A stretch of DNA of 64,000 bases, from assembly GCF_030518215.1 (NCBI RefSeq), contig NZ_JAULRT010000027.1, forward strand, positions 1 to 64,000, written 5' to 3'. Numbering within the stretch: the first letter of the stretch is position 1; the number at the start of each line of letters is the position of its first letter. Positions 26,317 through 36,100 of the stretch are shown piece after piece. A program made the translations under genes and the position numbers. The notes below the pieces were generated by a model. The model had not been told where the DNA came from. It made no database searches and was given only the letters and a program-made list of their open reading frames with translations. Source of the DNA: Gilvimarinus algae (GTDB taxonomy: Bacteria > Pseudomonadota > Gammaproteobacteria > Pseudomonadales > Cellvibrionaceae).

Positions 26317-28425
26317 TTATGTCTTTTGATCCGAGCCAGCCTGGTCCGGCCGCCCGTCATCCACGCCCGGCGCTTCTTCGGGTGGCTCGGGCGGGGTACT
26401 CAACAGATCATCATGCTCCTCCATCCGCCAGGGCAAGCTCGCCGTGGAGATGTGCAGAAAGTGCAGGTGCTTTTCAAACTGATCAAGAATATCGGTAATG
26501 ATGTCCTGCTGGTCAAAGCCAAACACATCGTAGGACTGGCCGCCGCGGCGCAAAAACACCTCGGCCCTGTAGTAGTGGCGCTGATCCTCGTCACTGGAAG
26601 GCATTTGCGGATAAGCGTAATCGGGCAGCACATGCTCAAGCACGCGGATTTCATAGACAAAGTCCACATGCTCTTCCTTGAACACTTCAAGATAACGGCG
26701 GTTATTCTCGGTGTCCTCATGAACCTTTGCCTGCCAGCCCTCTTTTACCAGCTCACGCTCAACGCGAAACATCGCTTTGCGAACCGTGGTGTCCATAAAT
26801 TCCTGCACTTGATCGCGGCTGGGAAAGTTCACCAGCCCGTGCAAGCGCTGGCGCCACAATCCCCGGCCGCTGGTACCGCTATAACGCTGATGAAGATCCG
26901 TTTTCAGGCTTTGCTGATGGTGCCCCTCGATGACCAGTGCCCGCCACATGCCAAAAGCAGACACAATCATAATCAGACTAAACGGCAGTGCGCTGGTAAT
27001 GGTCATGGTCTGCAGCGCACCGAGACCGCCGGCCAAAAGCAAAGTGGCCGCAACCACGCCCTCGGCCGTTGCCCAAAACACTCTCTGCCATACGGGGGTA
27101 TGCAAAGCTCCGCCCGAGGCCAGCGAATCAATCACCAATGAGCCCGAATCCGAGGAGGTGACAAAAAACGTAATGATTAACAAAACGGTAATAAACGAGA
27201 CAATGGAGGTCAGCGGCAAAACCTCATAGAGTTTAAACAGGGCGATAGCCTGATTGCTTTGCACTTCGGCAATAAGCGCAGTGTAACCCTCATTCATGAT
27301 TTCATTGAGCGCCGTGTCGCCAAACACCGAAAACCACAAAAAGGTAAACAGCGACGGCACCAGCATCACCCCCACCACAAACTCGCGAATGGTGCGGCCG
27401 CGACTGATCTTGGCAATAAACAAGCCGACAAAGGGCGCCCAGGCTATGGTCCAGCCAAAGATAAACAGCGTCCAGTTACCGATCCAATCGCTACGCGAAT
27501 AGGCCTGCAAATTAAAGGTTCGCTCGACAATATGATTGAGATAGCTGCCGGTGTTTTGCAAAAACGTTTCCAGAATATGCACCGAGGGCCCCACCACAAA
27601 GACAAACAGCATGAGCGAGATCGCCAGTACCATATTGAGAATAGACAGGCGCTTAACCCCTTTGTCCATACCCGCCACCACGGAGAAAATCGCGAGCCCG
27701 GTAATCGCCATAATGCAAATGATTTGCACCGTGTGACTCACGGGGACCGCCGGCCACAGATAGTGAATACCCGCGTTGATTTGCGTGACCGACAAGCCCA
27801 AGGTGGTCGCGATACCAAACATGGTGCCGAGGATGGCAAACACATCCACAGCGTGGCCAATGGGCCCATAGATTTTATCGCCCACCAACGGGTAGAGCGC
27901 CGAGCGAATTGACAACGGCAAACCGTGACGAAAAGCAAAATACGCCAGCACCAGCCCCACAAGACCGTAGATCGCCCAGATATGAAAGCCCCAGTGAAAA
28001 AACGCGATTTGCATGGCTTGCTTGGCCGAGCCCACCGTTTGCGCCGCTCCTTCCGGTGGCGAAGCGTAGTGCAGCACCGGTTCGGCCACACCAAAAAACA
28101 AGAGCGCGATACCGTAGCCTGCGGAAAACAGCATGGCGAACCAGGCGGGAAAACTGTACTGCGGGTCGGCGTGGTCCGGTCCGAGTTTGATATTACCCCA
28201 GCGGGTCATGGCAACGCCGACAATAAACACCAGAAAAAACGCCACCGACAACATGTAGAACCAACCAAAGGTTTCGGTGATGTAGGTCAGCGTGACTTTA
28301 AAAGCGTTGCCAGCGAGATCGGGATTGGCAATGGTGCCAACCACCAGCAGCACCATAACCACAACAGCGGGAATAAAAACCGGAATCAGTACCGTGGAGC
28401 CGGATTTGCCGGTGGGCTCAGTCAT
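26317..28425 (-). CDS. BCCT-family transporter (BetT-like, with long C-terminal tail)
   Basis: A 702-residue inner-membrane transporter of the betaine/carnitine/choline family with about 12 helices. The family signature 'GWTIAWAPFVGLFIAKISRG' is seen in the eighth helix region. A long hydrophilic C-terminal region (about 520-702) follows the last helix, like the osmosensing tail of BetT/BetP-type proteins. It is the first gene of the operon; the porin and solute-binding protein genes follow at 15-bp and 5-bp gaps. Substrate (choline, betaine or other quaternary amine) is by family only. Confidence 0.88.
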   Translation of the reverse strand: MTEPTGKSGSTVLIPVFIPAVVVMVLLVVGTIANPDLAGNAFKVTLTYITETFGWFYMLSVAFFLVFIVGVAMTRWGNIKLGPDHADPQYSFPAWFAMLFSAGYGIALLFFGVAEPVLHYASPPEGAAQTVGSAKQAMQIAFFHWGFHIWAIYGLVGLVLAYFAFRHGLPLSIRSALYPLVGDKIYGPIGHAVDVFAILGTMFGIATTLGLSVTQINAGIHYLWPAVPVSHTVQIICIMAITGLAIFSVVAGMDKGVKRLSILNMVLAISLMLFVFVVGPSVHILETFLQNTGSYLNHIVERTFNLQAYSRSDWIGNWTLFIFGWTIAWAPFVGLFIAKISRGRTIREFVVGVMLVPSLFTFLWFSVFGDTALNEIMNEGYTALIAEVQSNQAIALFKLYEVLPLTSIVSFITVLLIITFFVTSSDSGSLVIDSLASGGALHTPVWQRVFWATAEGVVAATLLLAGGLGALQTMTITSALPFSLIMIVSAFGMWRALVIEGHHQQSLKTDLHQRYSGTSGRGLWRQRLHGLVNFPSRDQVQEFMDTTVRKAMFRVERELVKEGWQAKVHEDTENNRRYLEVFKEEHVDFVYEIRVLEHVLPDYAYPQMPSSDEDQRHYYRAEVFLRRGGQSYDVFGFDQQDIITDILDQFEKHLHFLHISTASLPWRMEEHDDLLSTPPEPPEEAPGVDDGRPDQAGSDQKT

Positions 28426-28747
28426 AGATCCATCCTGGGGTCTGTTACTTTAGCACCAACACAGCCTAGCACCATCGAACCCGCATTGCACCCTGGCCTC
28501 TGCCAGTGACTGTGGGCATTGGGAAATGCGAGAGGGACGAATCAAAAATTCGCTCTATCGTTGACGTGACGCCTAATTCTTATGAAAGCGCCGCTTGTGC
28601 AGCAACTTATACACTGAGCAATACAGCTGCTGGCTCTGATCCGATTCGCTGTTCGCGCTCGCCCTCAGCGACATCAGCGTCTCTGAACTGTATTTAACCC
28701 AAGAATCACCAGTGCTAGGCGAATAAGCCCTGAGGTGAACCGCTCCA
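28426..28747. other. 322-bp intergenic stretch upstream of the BCCT operon
   Basis: It holds the BCCT promoter region. A short frame (28506-28697, +) has no ribosome site or recognisable domain, so it is not called. A small hairpin (CGAAT with ATTCG, about 28536-28552) is visible. Confidence 0.4.
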
Positions 28748-29050
28748 TCAGGCAGGGGCGCCTTGCGCCATTAAAAAACTCAATCGCTCGTCCACCCGGC
28801 CCGGCGCAATATCCAGAATTTCTGCGGTTACCACCGTGTGCACGACAAAGGGATCTTGCGCCGTACGCGCCTGCAACGCTTCAAGAGAGGTATTGTGCGC
28901 GACAATGGCGCCACCTATACCCGGCCTCAGGCTGCCAGCCAGGAGAAACACCTCATCGGCAAAGCCCTCTTTTATCCACTCATTGTGAGCGGCCATATAA
29001 TCGCCGGCTCGATCACGATTCTCGGAAAACCTCAGCAATATCACGAACAT
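28748..29050 (-). CDS. YciI-like dimeric alpha-beta barrel protein
   Basis: A 100-residue protein of the YciI type: 'FVILLRFSENR', 'AHNEWIKEGF', 'FLLAGSL' and 'DPFVVHTV' match the family layout (the DPF signature is here). AAGGAG lies seven bases before ATG 29050. It is 21 bases behind the TetR gene on the same strand, so it is likely under that regulator. Function unknown; some relatives degrade or bind small toxic organics. Confidence 0.75.
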   Translation of the reverse strand: MFVILLRFSENRDRAGDYMAAHNEWIKEGFADEVFLLAGSLRPGIGGAIVAHNTSLEALQARTAQDPFVVHTVVTAEILDIAPGRVDERLSFLMAQGAPA

Positions 29051-29071
29051 GATTCACTCCTTTTTCGTTGT

Positions 29072-29650
29072 TTATTCCTGCTGCGCAGCAAGCTGAGTAA
29101 GCCACTTGCACATACCGTCGATCTCTCGCTGCACAAACGCTTTATCGCGGTAGGCACTGGCCAGAGTCGCAACCCCCTGACTAAACGCCAGGACATGCAT
29201 GGCAAGCTCGTCCGCTTTTTCAGGCGCCTTTTCCAAAGCGATAAACTGTGCCTTTAACCACTGGCGAAACAGCGTCAATACCTCACTCGCCTGCTTCTTC
29301 GCCGGATGATCGAGCTTGGAGAGCTCGGTTGTCAAAGTGCCCACAGGGCAACCATATAGACGAATCTTTGCCCAGTTGGTTGTCAGGATTTTTACAAAGC
29401 AGATGATGCGATCGAGCGGTGAGCTTGCCTGCTGCTCCCACTGGCGCAGCAGTAAGCGGGTATTGTCCAAGCGCCGCTCGATAACGGCTCTGAGGATGTC
29501 GTCTTTGCTTTTGTAGTGGTGATAGAAATTGCCGCGAGAGATCCCTACCGCTTCGGCAATGTCGCGAAATGAGGTGTGCTCATAGCCCTGCCGATAAAAT
29601 AAATCATCCGCAGCCGCCACTATGCGCTGATCTGTTGCCTTGTCTGCCAT
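29072..29650 (-). CDS. TetR/AcrR-family regulator
   Basis: A 192-residue repressor-type protein: an N-terminal HTH (residues 8-55; 'TSFRDIAEAVGISRGNFYHHYKSKDDIL' region ends in FYHHYKSK) and a variable helical ligand domain. Two palindromic boxes lie just upstream of its ATG, so autorepression is likely. The adjacent YciI-like gene (28748) is the probable co-regulated target. The inducer is unknown. Confidence 0.9.
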   Translation of the reverse strand: MADKATDQRIVAAADDLFYRQGYEHTSFRDIAEAVGISRGNFYHHYKSKDDILRAVIERRLDNTRLLLRQWEQQASSPLDRIICFVKILTTNWAKIRLYGCPVGTLTTELSKLDHPAKKQASEVLTLFRQWLKAQFIALEKAPEKADELAMHVLAFSQGVATLASAYRDKAFVQREIDGMCKWLTQLAAQQE

Positions 29651-29661
29651 ATTCTCAACTT

Positions 29662-29675
29662 GGGACGACTGTCCT
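29662..29675. promoter_or_regulatory. Palindromic box 1 upstream of tetR-type gene
   Basis: GGGAC-GACT-GTCCT: five-base arms with one mismatched pair at the outer end and a four-base spacer, ending about 12 bases before the regulator's start. Same core as box 2, so probably a second operator. Confidence 0.6.
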
Positions 29676-29687
29676 AATTTTTAGAAA

Positions 29688-29707
29688 TATAGGACAACCG
29701 TCCTATA
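29688..29707. promoter_or_regulatory. Palindromic box 2 (TetR operator candidate)
   Basis: A perfect eight-base inverted repeat (TATAGGAC and GTCCTATA) with a four-base spacer, 38 bp upstream of the TetR start. The spacing and arm length are typical of TetR/AcrR operators. Confidence 0.7.
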
Positions 29708-29801
29708 CAGTCAAGCAGTTCGCGCACACTAAGAACACACTGCCTGGGGTAGCTACCGGGTCGTAAGCTTGCTTCAGCACACCCGTCTCATTGTGCAAGC
29801 C

Positions 29802-30719
29802 TTAAAGGCTACGGCGCTGCAAATCAAACAAATGCCGCTTTTGCTCGGTCAGCGCGAGAAACTTCTCCAGCTTGGCCGGCTTGTTGGGCCCCAGGCGGTA
29901 TACGGCGGAGATCGTCAAGCCGTCGCTCACCCAGCCGGGTAGCACCTCGACAAGGCGGCCGCTGTGCAACTCATCGCGCACCACCAGCCAGGGCAGCTGG
30001 GCAATGCCCATGTCGCTGAGCAACACGTTTTTCAGGGCCTCCATATCCGCGCACTGGAACTGTTTGCGCATGGATACGGAGTAAGACGCTTCGCCGTTTT
30101 GCATGCTCCAGCTGGAAAAAGGCTTGTCAAACACTTGCAGGGAGAGATGAGCTGAGAGGTCTTCTGGCCGCGTCACCGGCGGGTGCTCGCTCAGATACGC
30201 CGGGGTCGCCACCATGACCCGGTTGGCAAAGCCCAGCGGTTTTTCAATCAGGTGGTCATCGCGATGGCCACCCATGCGAAACGCCAAATCCAGCCCTTCT
30301 TTGAAAAGGTCTTCGTAGTCGTAAGACAGCTTAAGCGACACCGACACCTCAGGCCATAGACGCAAGTATTCGGGGATTAACTCGCGCGCCAGGTAGCGCC
30401 CCAGAGCCGGCGGCGCTGCCAAACGCAGCTCGCCGCTCACCCGCGTTTGCATGCCCTGCACGTCGGACAATATCAGGGCCGCCTCCTCCAGCAAGCTAAG
30501 AGCACGGCTGTAGAGGATCTGACCGGCCTCGGTTAGGCGCACCACGCGTGAGGAGCGCTCAAGCAGCGAGACGCCCAGTGTTTGCTCAAGGCGTGAGACG
30601 GTTTTACTCACCACTGACTTGGGCTGCTGCAGCGCCTCGCCCGCCCGAGTAAAGCTTAAATGCTCGGCCGTGGCGACAAAAATGCGCAAGCTCTTCAAAT
30701 CTATTGTTTCTAAATTCAT
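29802..30719 (-). CDS. LysR-family transcriptional regulator
   Basis: A 305-residue LysR-type regulator: N-terminal winged HTH (residues 1-65; 'LSFTRAGEALQQPKSVVSKT' is the recognition helix region) and the periplasmic-binding-like effector domain. The Met of MNLETIDLKSLR (30719) is taken as the start as it is typical for the family; ATG 30734 is the alternative. It is divergent from the alcohol dehydrogenase gene 93 bp away, the usual arrangement for a LysR protein and its target. Confidence 0.9.
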   Translation of the reverse strand: MNLETIDLKSLRIFVATAEHLSFTRAGEALQQPKSVVSKTVSRLEQTLGVSLLERSSRVVRLTEAGQILYSRALSLLEEAALILSDVQGMQTRVSGELRLAAPPALGRYLARELIPEYLRLWPEVSVSLKLSYDYEDLFKEGLDLAFRMGGHRDDHLIEKPLGFANRVMVATPAYLSEHPPVTRPEDLSAHLSLQVFDKPFSSWSMQNGEASYSVSMRKQFQCADMEALKNVLLSDMGIAQLPWLVVRDELHSGRLVEVLPGWVSDGLTISAVYRLGPNKPAKLEKFLALTEQKRHLFDLQRRSL

Positions 30720-30811
30720 AACATTCGGTTTCATCAATGGCGATTGTTGCCAACAAAAAAGATTTACATAATAGGCGTTCACGCCCCATCGCACTAGACA
30801 AAGGAGGAGTT

Positions 30812-31813
30812 ATGATCAAAGCCTACGCCGCTCAAGGCGCCGGAGAAGCACTTGCGCCCTTTGAATACGACCCGGGCCCACTGGGCCGGGATGAAGTGGA
30901 AATCAATGTGGACTCCTGCGGCCTGTGCCACAGCGATATCAGCATGCTCGACAACGAATGGGGGTTTACCCAGTACCCCTTTGTCCCCGGTCACGAAGTG
31001 ATAGGCACAATTGCCAAAGTGGGCTCTGACGTCGCCAACCTGAAGTCGGGTCAGCGCGTTGGGCTGGGCTGGCACAGCGGCTACTGCAATGACTGTCAGA
31101 CGTGCAACTCTGGCGATCACAACCTCTGCGCCAGCGCTCAGCCGACCATCGCCGGACACCACGGAGGCTTCGCCGAAAAAGTGCGCGCTCAGGCAAAAGC
31201 CGTGGTGCCCCTACCCGAGGGGGTAAACCCCGACACAGCCGGCCCGCTGTTTTGCGGCGGCATCACCGTCTTCAATCCTCTGGTGCAGTTTGATGTGCCG
31301 CCCACCGCGAAAGTCGGTGTTATTGGGATTGGCGGGCTGGGGCATATGGCCGTCAAGTTTCTCAACGCCTGGGGCTGCGAAGTCACCGCTTTCACCTCCA
31401 GCGACAGCAAGAAAAAAGAGGCCTTGGAAATGGGCGCACACAAAGTGCTCAACTCTAAAAGCGCGGGCGAACTGGAGGCCGCGGCAGGCTACTTTGACCT
31501 GCTCCTCTCCACTGTAAACGTGAAGCTGGACTGGAACGCCTACCTCAACACGCTGGCGCCCAAAGGTCGCCTGCATTTTGTCGGCGCCACGCTCGAGCCT
31601 CTGGATATTGGCGCCTTCAGCCTGATCGGCGCTCAACGCTCAGTATCGGGCTCGCCCGTCGGAAGCCCGGCGACCATCAAAAAGATGCTCGACTTTGCCG
31701 CGCTTCATCGGATTGAGCCGACCACCGAGTACTTCGCCATGAGCGAGATCAATGAAGCGATTGCCAGGTTGCGCGATGGCAAAGCTCACTACCGCATTGT
31801 GCTGAAAAACTAA
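30812..31813 (+). CDS. Zinc-dependent alcohol dehydrogenase (CAD/YahK-like)
   Basis: A 333-residue cytoplasmic MDR dehydrogenase. Catalytic zinc ligands are Cys39 in GLCHSD and His61 in GHE, with a later Cys in the FCGG loop. The structural zinc cysteines are Cys92, Cys95, Cys98 and Cys106. The coenzyme loop is GIGGLGHMAVKF. It resembles cinnamyl-alcohol-type NADP aldehyde reductases. AAGGAGG lies six bases before ATG 30812. A divergent LysR gene shares its promoter region and probably controls it. Natural substrate unknown. Confidence 0.9.
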   Translation: MIKAYAAQGAGEALAPFEYDPGPLGRDEVEINVDSCGLCHSDISMLDNEWGFTQYPFVPGHEVIGTIAKVGSDVANLKSGQRVGLGWHSGYCNDCQTCNSGDHNLCASAQPTIAGHHGGFAEKVRAQAKAVVPLPEGVNPDTAGPLFCGGITVFNPLVQFDVPPTAKVGVIGIGGLGHMAVKFLNAWGCEVTAFTSSDSKKKEALEMGAHKVLNSKSAGELEAAAGYFDLLLSTVNVKLDWNAYLNTLAPKGRLHFVGATLEPLDIGAFSLIGAQRSVSGSPVGSPATIKKMLDFAALHRIEPTTEYFAMSEINEAIARLRDGKAHYRIVLKN

Positions 31814-31876
31814 ACCCGAAAGGCCGGCGGCTCGCACTGCGAGTCACTGGCCGCGAATCAGGCGCGCACGACTGTC

Positions 31877-32095
31877 TTAGTCGCGCTCCACTTTGATGGT
31901 GTCGGAGCGCACCCAGCCCCTGTCCTCCATACAGCCGTCGCGACCGGGAACGGAACCTGGATTCGCCGACTCACAGGCGGCAAAGTCGTCCTCGTAGCCC
32001 TCGCGCTCACCGTCTTTGATGTATCCGGGCTTGTAGTGAACACCCGAACAGGCCGCCAAGAGTATCGCCGCCACTGCCACACCGACCTTTTTCAT
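31877..32095 (-). CDS. Small lipoprotein, hypothetical
   Basis: A 72-residue protein with a lipoprotein signal (residues 1-16, lipobox LAAC at the end of a hydrophobic run). The short polar body contains two Cys (in FAACES and DGCMED) that could form a disulfide. AGGAG lies six bases before ATG 32095. No family recognised; the position next to the alcohol dehydrogenase does not suggest a role. Confidence 0.7.
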   Translation of the reverse strand: MKKVGVAVAAILLAACSGVHYKPGYIKDGEREGYEDDFAACESANPGSVPGRDGCMEDRGWVRSDTIKVERD

Positions 32096-32198
32096 AGAAT
32101 CTCCTGTTACTGTGATTGAAAACCCGCGGGCCCGATGCCGAGCCCGAGACCCTTTAAAAGGTTGAAGTCATCGCCACCTGATAGTCAAAGGTGCTGAA

Positions 32199-32990
32199 CT
32201 ATTGCGGCGCAACAACACTGAACTCGCCCGCAGGCGCTGCCGGCTGCCAGGCGGCCATTCGCTCCAGTAGCCACTTCGGCGCATCCAAAGCAATATCATG
32301 CCCGGCGGTGTCGTGCACCACCAAAGCGGCCGACAAGTACTCGGCCAGGCGCACAGAGCACTGGTGGCTGACCATGCGGTCCGCTTTGCTGGTGGCCACC
32401 AACACCGGGCAGCGGGGTTTTTGCGTAAGCTGATAGCGACCCGCGGCCTTTAGCTGGCGCAATAGGTTTGCCTTGCTCACCGGCCGCTGGCTCTGGATCT
32501 CCTGCCACGCCCGTATCAAAGCTTCATCGTCACGGCGTATATTGCTCACCATGCGAACAATGCGCCGCTCGCAGCGAAGGGCGTCTTGATCGAACAAGCA
32601 CACCAGTACCGTCTTCAAGCTGGCTACCTTTAGTCGCTGCCGGATCGGGCTCAAACGGCTACTGGCGTTAGCCAGCACCAACGCCTGAACACGCTCGGGC
32701 TCATGCACTGCCCAGTCGAGCGCGACCATACCACCCAGAGAAATGCCCAGCAGCGAAAAGGGCTCCCCGGCAGGCAGTTGCTGCATGAGCTGCTCCGCTG
32801 CCGCTTGGCGCAGCCCTTCAATGGACTCCGGCGAGCGCTCTCGATATAAGCGACCGCTGCCGGGCAGGTCCAGGCAGATTACCCGGGCGCCCAAGGTTTG
32901 CGCACAGCGCTCGGCAAAGTCGCCCCAGTGGGCGGCCTCGCGCCCGAGCCCCCTCAGCAGCACCCAACAGGGCCTGGAACTGTCCGTCAT
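32199..32990 (-). CDS. Alpha/beta hydrolase
   Basis: A 263-residue alpha/beta hydrolase fold. The nucleophile elbow is GISLGG with Ser84; the acid is in 'ATSKADRMV'; the His is in 'AGHDIALDAP' near the C-terminus; the oxyanion loop is in 'LLRGLGREAAHW'. MTDSSRP at 32990 is chosen because GGAG precedes it; the in-frame upstream 19 codons have no such signal. Substrate unknown. Confidence 0.85.
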   Translation of the reverse strand: MTDSSRPCWVLLRGLGREAAHWGDFAERCAQTLGARVICLDLPGSGRLYRERSPESIEGLRQAAAEQLMQQLPAGEPFSLLGISLGGMVALDWAVHEPERVQALVLANASSRLSPIRQRLKVASLKTVLVCLFDQDALRCERRIVRMVSNIRRDDEALIRAWQEIQSQRPVSKANLLRQLKAAGRYQLTQKPRCPVLVATSKADRMVSHQCSVRLAEYLSAALVVHDTAGHDIALDAPKWLLERMAAWQPAAPAGEFSVVAPQ

Positions 32991-33162
32991 TGACCAATCT
33001 CCGATCGTCTTGTGCCATTGTCCATTTAAGCCGCCGCCGCGTATCAAGAAAGCTGTGCGGGTAACGCAGTGCCCTCATTGGCGCATTTTTAATAAATGCA
33101 GCTACACTGTGTTATAAGGGTAAGGCCTGCGAAGAGGCCCTCAACATCTCTACCGAGGTCTT

Positions 33163-36100
33163 ATGCTGTCCAGCTTTTTCACCACCGAGCACGACCCTGC
33201 CTTGATTCTCAGTGGTGTCTACAATGGCAAGCTGGTGGCGCTGTCAATTTGCACGGCCATCTTTGCCAGCTATTTTACGGTCTATTTACTGGATCTCGCC
33301 CAGAAAACCCCTTTTGGCTCCTACCGCAAGGTGGCCAGGGTGACCGCGGCCGTGCTTATGTCCGGTGGCATTTGGAGCATGCACTTTATCGGTATGCTCG
33401 CCTTTTCCCTGTGCACACAGATCAGCTACGACCCCACTATAACCTTTTTATCCTTTCTGCCGGCGCTGCTGTCCTGCCTGTGCGCTATTTTTTTACTCTC
33501 GCACAAAGCCAACCTCATATCGCTGAGCCAGGCGGCCGTGCTGCTCGGCGCGGGCATAGGGACCATGCACTACAGCGGCATGGCGGCAATGGAGCTGGCG
33601 CCGCTGCTGCGCTATGACCCCGTGACCTTTGCGTTGTCGATTGTGGTCGCGGTCGGACTGTCGTTCGTCGGGCTTTTCTCTCGCTTTTATCTACCCCGTT
33701 TTATACCCGGGCTCTCTTACCAGCAGAGCCGGCTAATCTGCGCGCTGGTACTGGGGCTGGCAGTGTCGGGTATGCACTATATGGGTATGCTGGCCACACG
33801 TTTTATCAGTACGGGCAAAGCCGCTGCGGGGCAGGGCGTGGTCGACTCGGAGCTGTCTTTTATCGCCATCAGCGTTGCCTGCGCCACCGTGCTGCTGACC
33901 GCGATAGTAGCGGCTATCAATTGGCTGGTTCGCTACCGTTTGCTGCTCGCGGAAAAGTCGGCCAGCGAATCGCGAATGAGTGCCATATTGTCCACGGCCG
34001 TCGACGGGATTATCACCATTGACCACAGGGGGCGGATTCTCAGCGCCAACCGCTCGGCCGAGAAGATTCTGGGCTACACCGACGCCGAGCTCATTGGTCA
34101 GAGCGCCGGGCTTCTGACATCGGGGGGCAATGCTCAAGCGGCCCTTTGCCAAATCGATGACAGCCCCCCTGATCTGGCAGACTATATCGGCCGCAACCGC
34201 GAAGTGACAATCGCCGACAGGCAAGGGCGCAAGGTGTCCATTCGCCTCGGCCTGGGCAAGGTCCAACAGCCCACGCAAACACCGCTCTACGTCGCCTTTA
34301 TTACTGACCTGACCGAGCAGAAAAAGCTGCAACAAAGCTTGCTCGAAAAAGAGCAGCAGTATCGCTCGCTGATGAACAACCTCCCTGGCGTTGCCTTTCG
34401 CTGCCAAATTAACGAGCAGTGGAGCATGATTTTCGCGAGCCCCAGCATTGCAGAGCTCACAGGCTTTGCCCTGGAGGATTTTCTCTCGCGCAAAATTGAA
34501 ATGGGCGATCTGATTTGCAAAGACGATGAAGCCACCATTGAGGCCGCCATCGGCCAAGCGATTGCCAATAAAACATCCTACTCTCTGGAGTACCGCATCA
34601 CCCACCGCAATGGGCATACCCTGTGGGTGCTTGATCAAGGTTGCTTTACGTTTGACGACGACGGACAACCCTTGTGGATTGACGGTGTCCTGATTGATAT
34701 CACCGAGCGACATGAGTATGAAGAGCAATTGAAAATGGCCAAGACCGCCGCCGAGCAAGCCGCCCAGGCCAAGCAGGCTTTTCTTGCCAATATGAGCCAT
34801 GAAATCCGAACACCGATGAACGCCATCATCGGTTTTAGCGAAATTTTAATGGAGAGCCCGCTGGAGAAAGATCAACAAAGCCACCTGGCCACCATCAACC
34901 ACTCGGCGCGCTCGCTGATGCATCTTTTAAATGACATTCTCGATTCTGCCAAGCTGGAAAAAGGCAAACTCAGCATCGAGCCCGAGCACTTTGCTATTCG
35001 CGATTTGCTCGACACCCTTGTCTCCACTTTCTGGCTCAACGCCAAGCAAAAAGGCATTGATCTGCAGCTCGACATTGCGCCCGATGTAGCCGAAGTCTAC
35101 TACGGCGATGCCAATCGCATTCGTCAGGTGTTGACCAACCTAATCGGCAATGCCGTGAAATTTACCGAGCGTGGATCCGTCATGGTGCGGGTGAACCAAA
35201 CACACAATGACGAGCTGTATTTTGCCGTAGAAGATACGGGCATTGGTATTGAACAGGAGCGTATAGACGCTATCTTCCACCCCTTTGAGCAGGCCGATAA
35301 CACCATGACCCGCCGCTTTGGCGGCACAGGCCTGGGCACCAGCATCAGTAAGCAACTGGTCGAACTCATGGGTGGCCAGCTGGCGGTCATCAGCGAGCCA
35401 GACAAAGGCAGTCGGTTTTTCTTTAGTCTGCCGCTGGCCAGGGGCGATGCCAGTCAGCTGCCTTCGGCGCCGACCGATCAACTCGTCCAGTTGCCACCGC
35501 TGAATATTTTGGTGGTCGATGACATTGAACAGAATCTCGAGCTTTTGTCACTGCTGCTATCGCGCCACAACCACCGGGTCATGACCGCCGCCAATGGGTT
35601 GGAAGCGCTGGCGATGTTCGCCAAGAACACCTTTGACGTAATTCTTATGGACATCCATATGCCCGAGTGTGACGGCATACTGGCAACCCAGCGCATACGC
35701 GAACGCGAAGCTCACACGGGGGCGGCGCGCACCCCCATTATTGCGCTCACCGCCAGCGTTCTGCAGCAAGACAAAATAACCGCGCAGCAGGCCGGCATGG
35801 ACGGCTTTGCCACCAAGCCGGTCAACCCCAGTGAGCTCAACCGGGAAATCGCCAATGTGTTAGGGCTGGCAACCGATCACCCCAGTGCAACCGCACCCGG
35901 GCGCTCTCACACGGCCATTGATTTTACCCAGGGCGAACTGCTCTGGGGCAGCCGCGCCAAACAACTTGAGCAAATAAACGAGTTTTTTCACGCCCAGCTG
36001 GGCGCACTGAAAAGTCTCTGCGAGCCGCCTTACCCAGAGCCCCCAGAGGCGAAAGCACAACTACATGCACTCAAGGGCGTCAGCGGCAACCTCGGGTTAA

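Noticed and set aside
28506-28697. A 63-codon frame upstream of the BCCT operon
   Set aside because: No ribosome site and no domain; it lies in what should be the promoter region.
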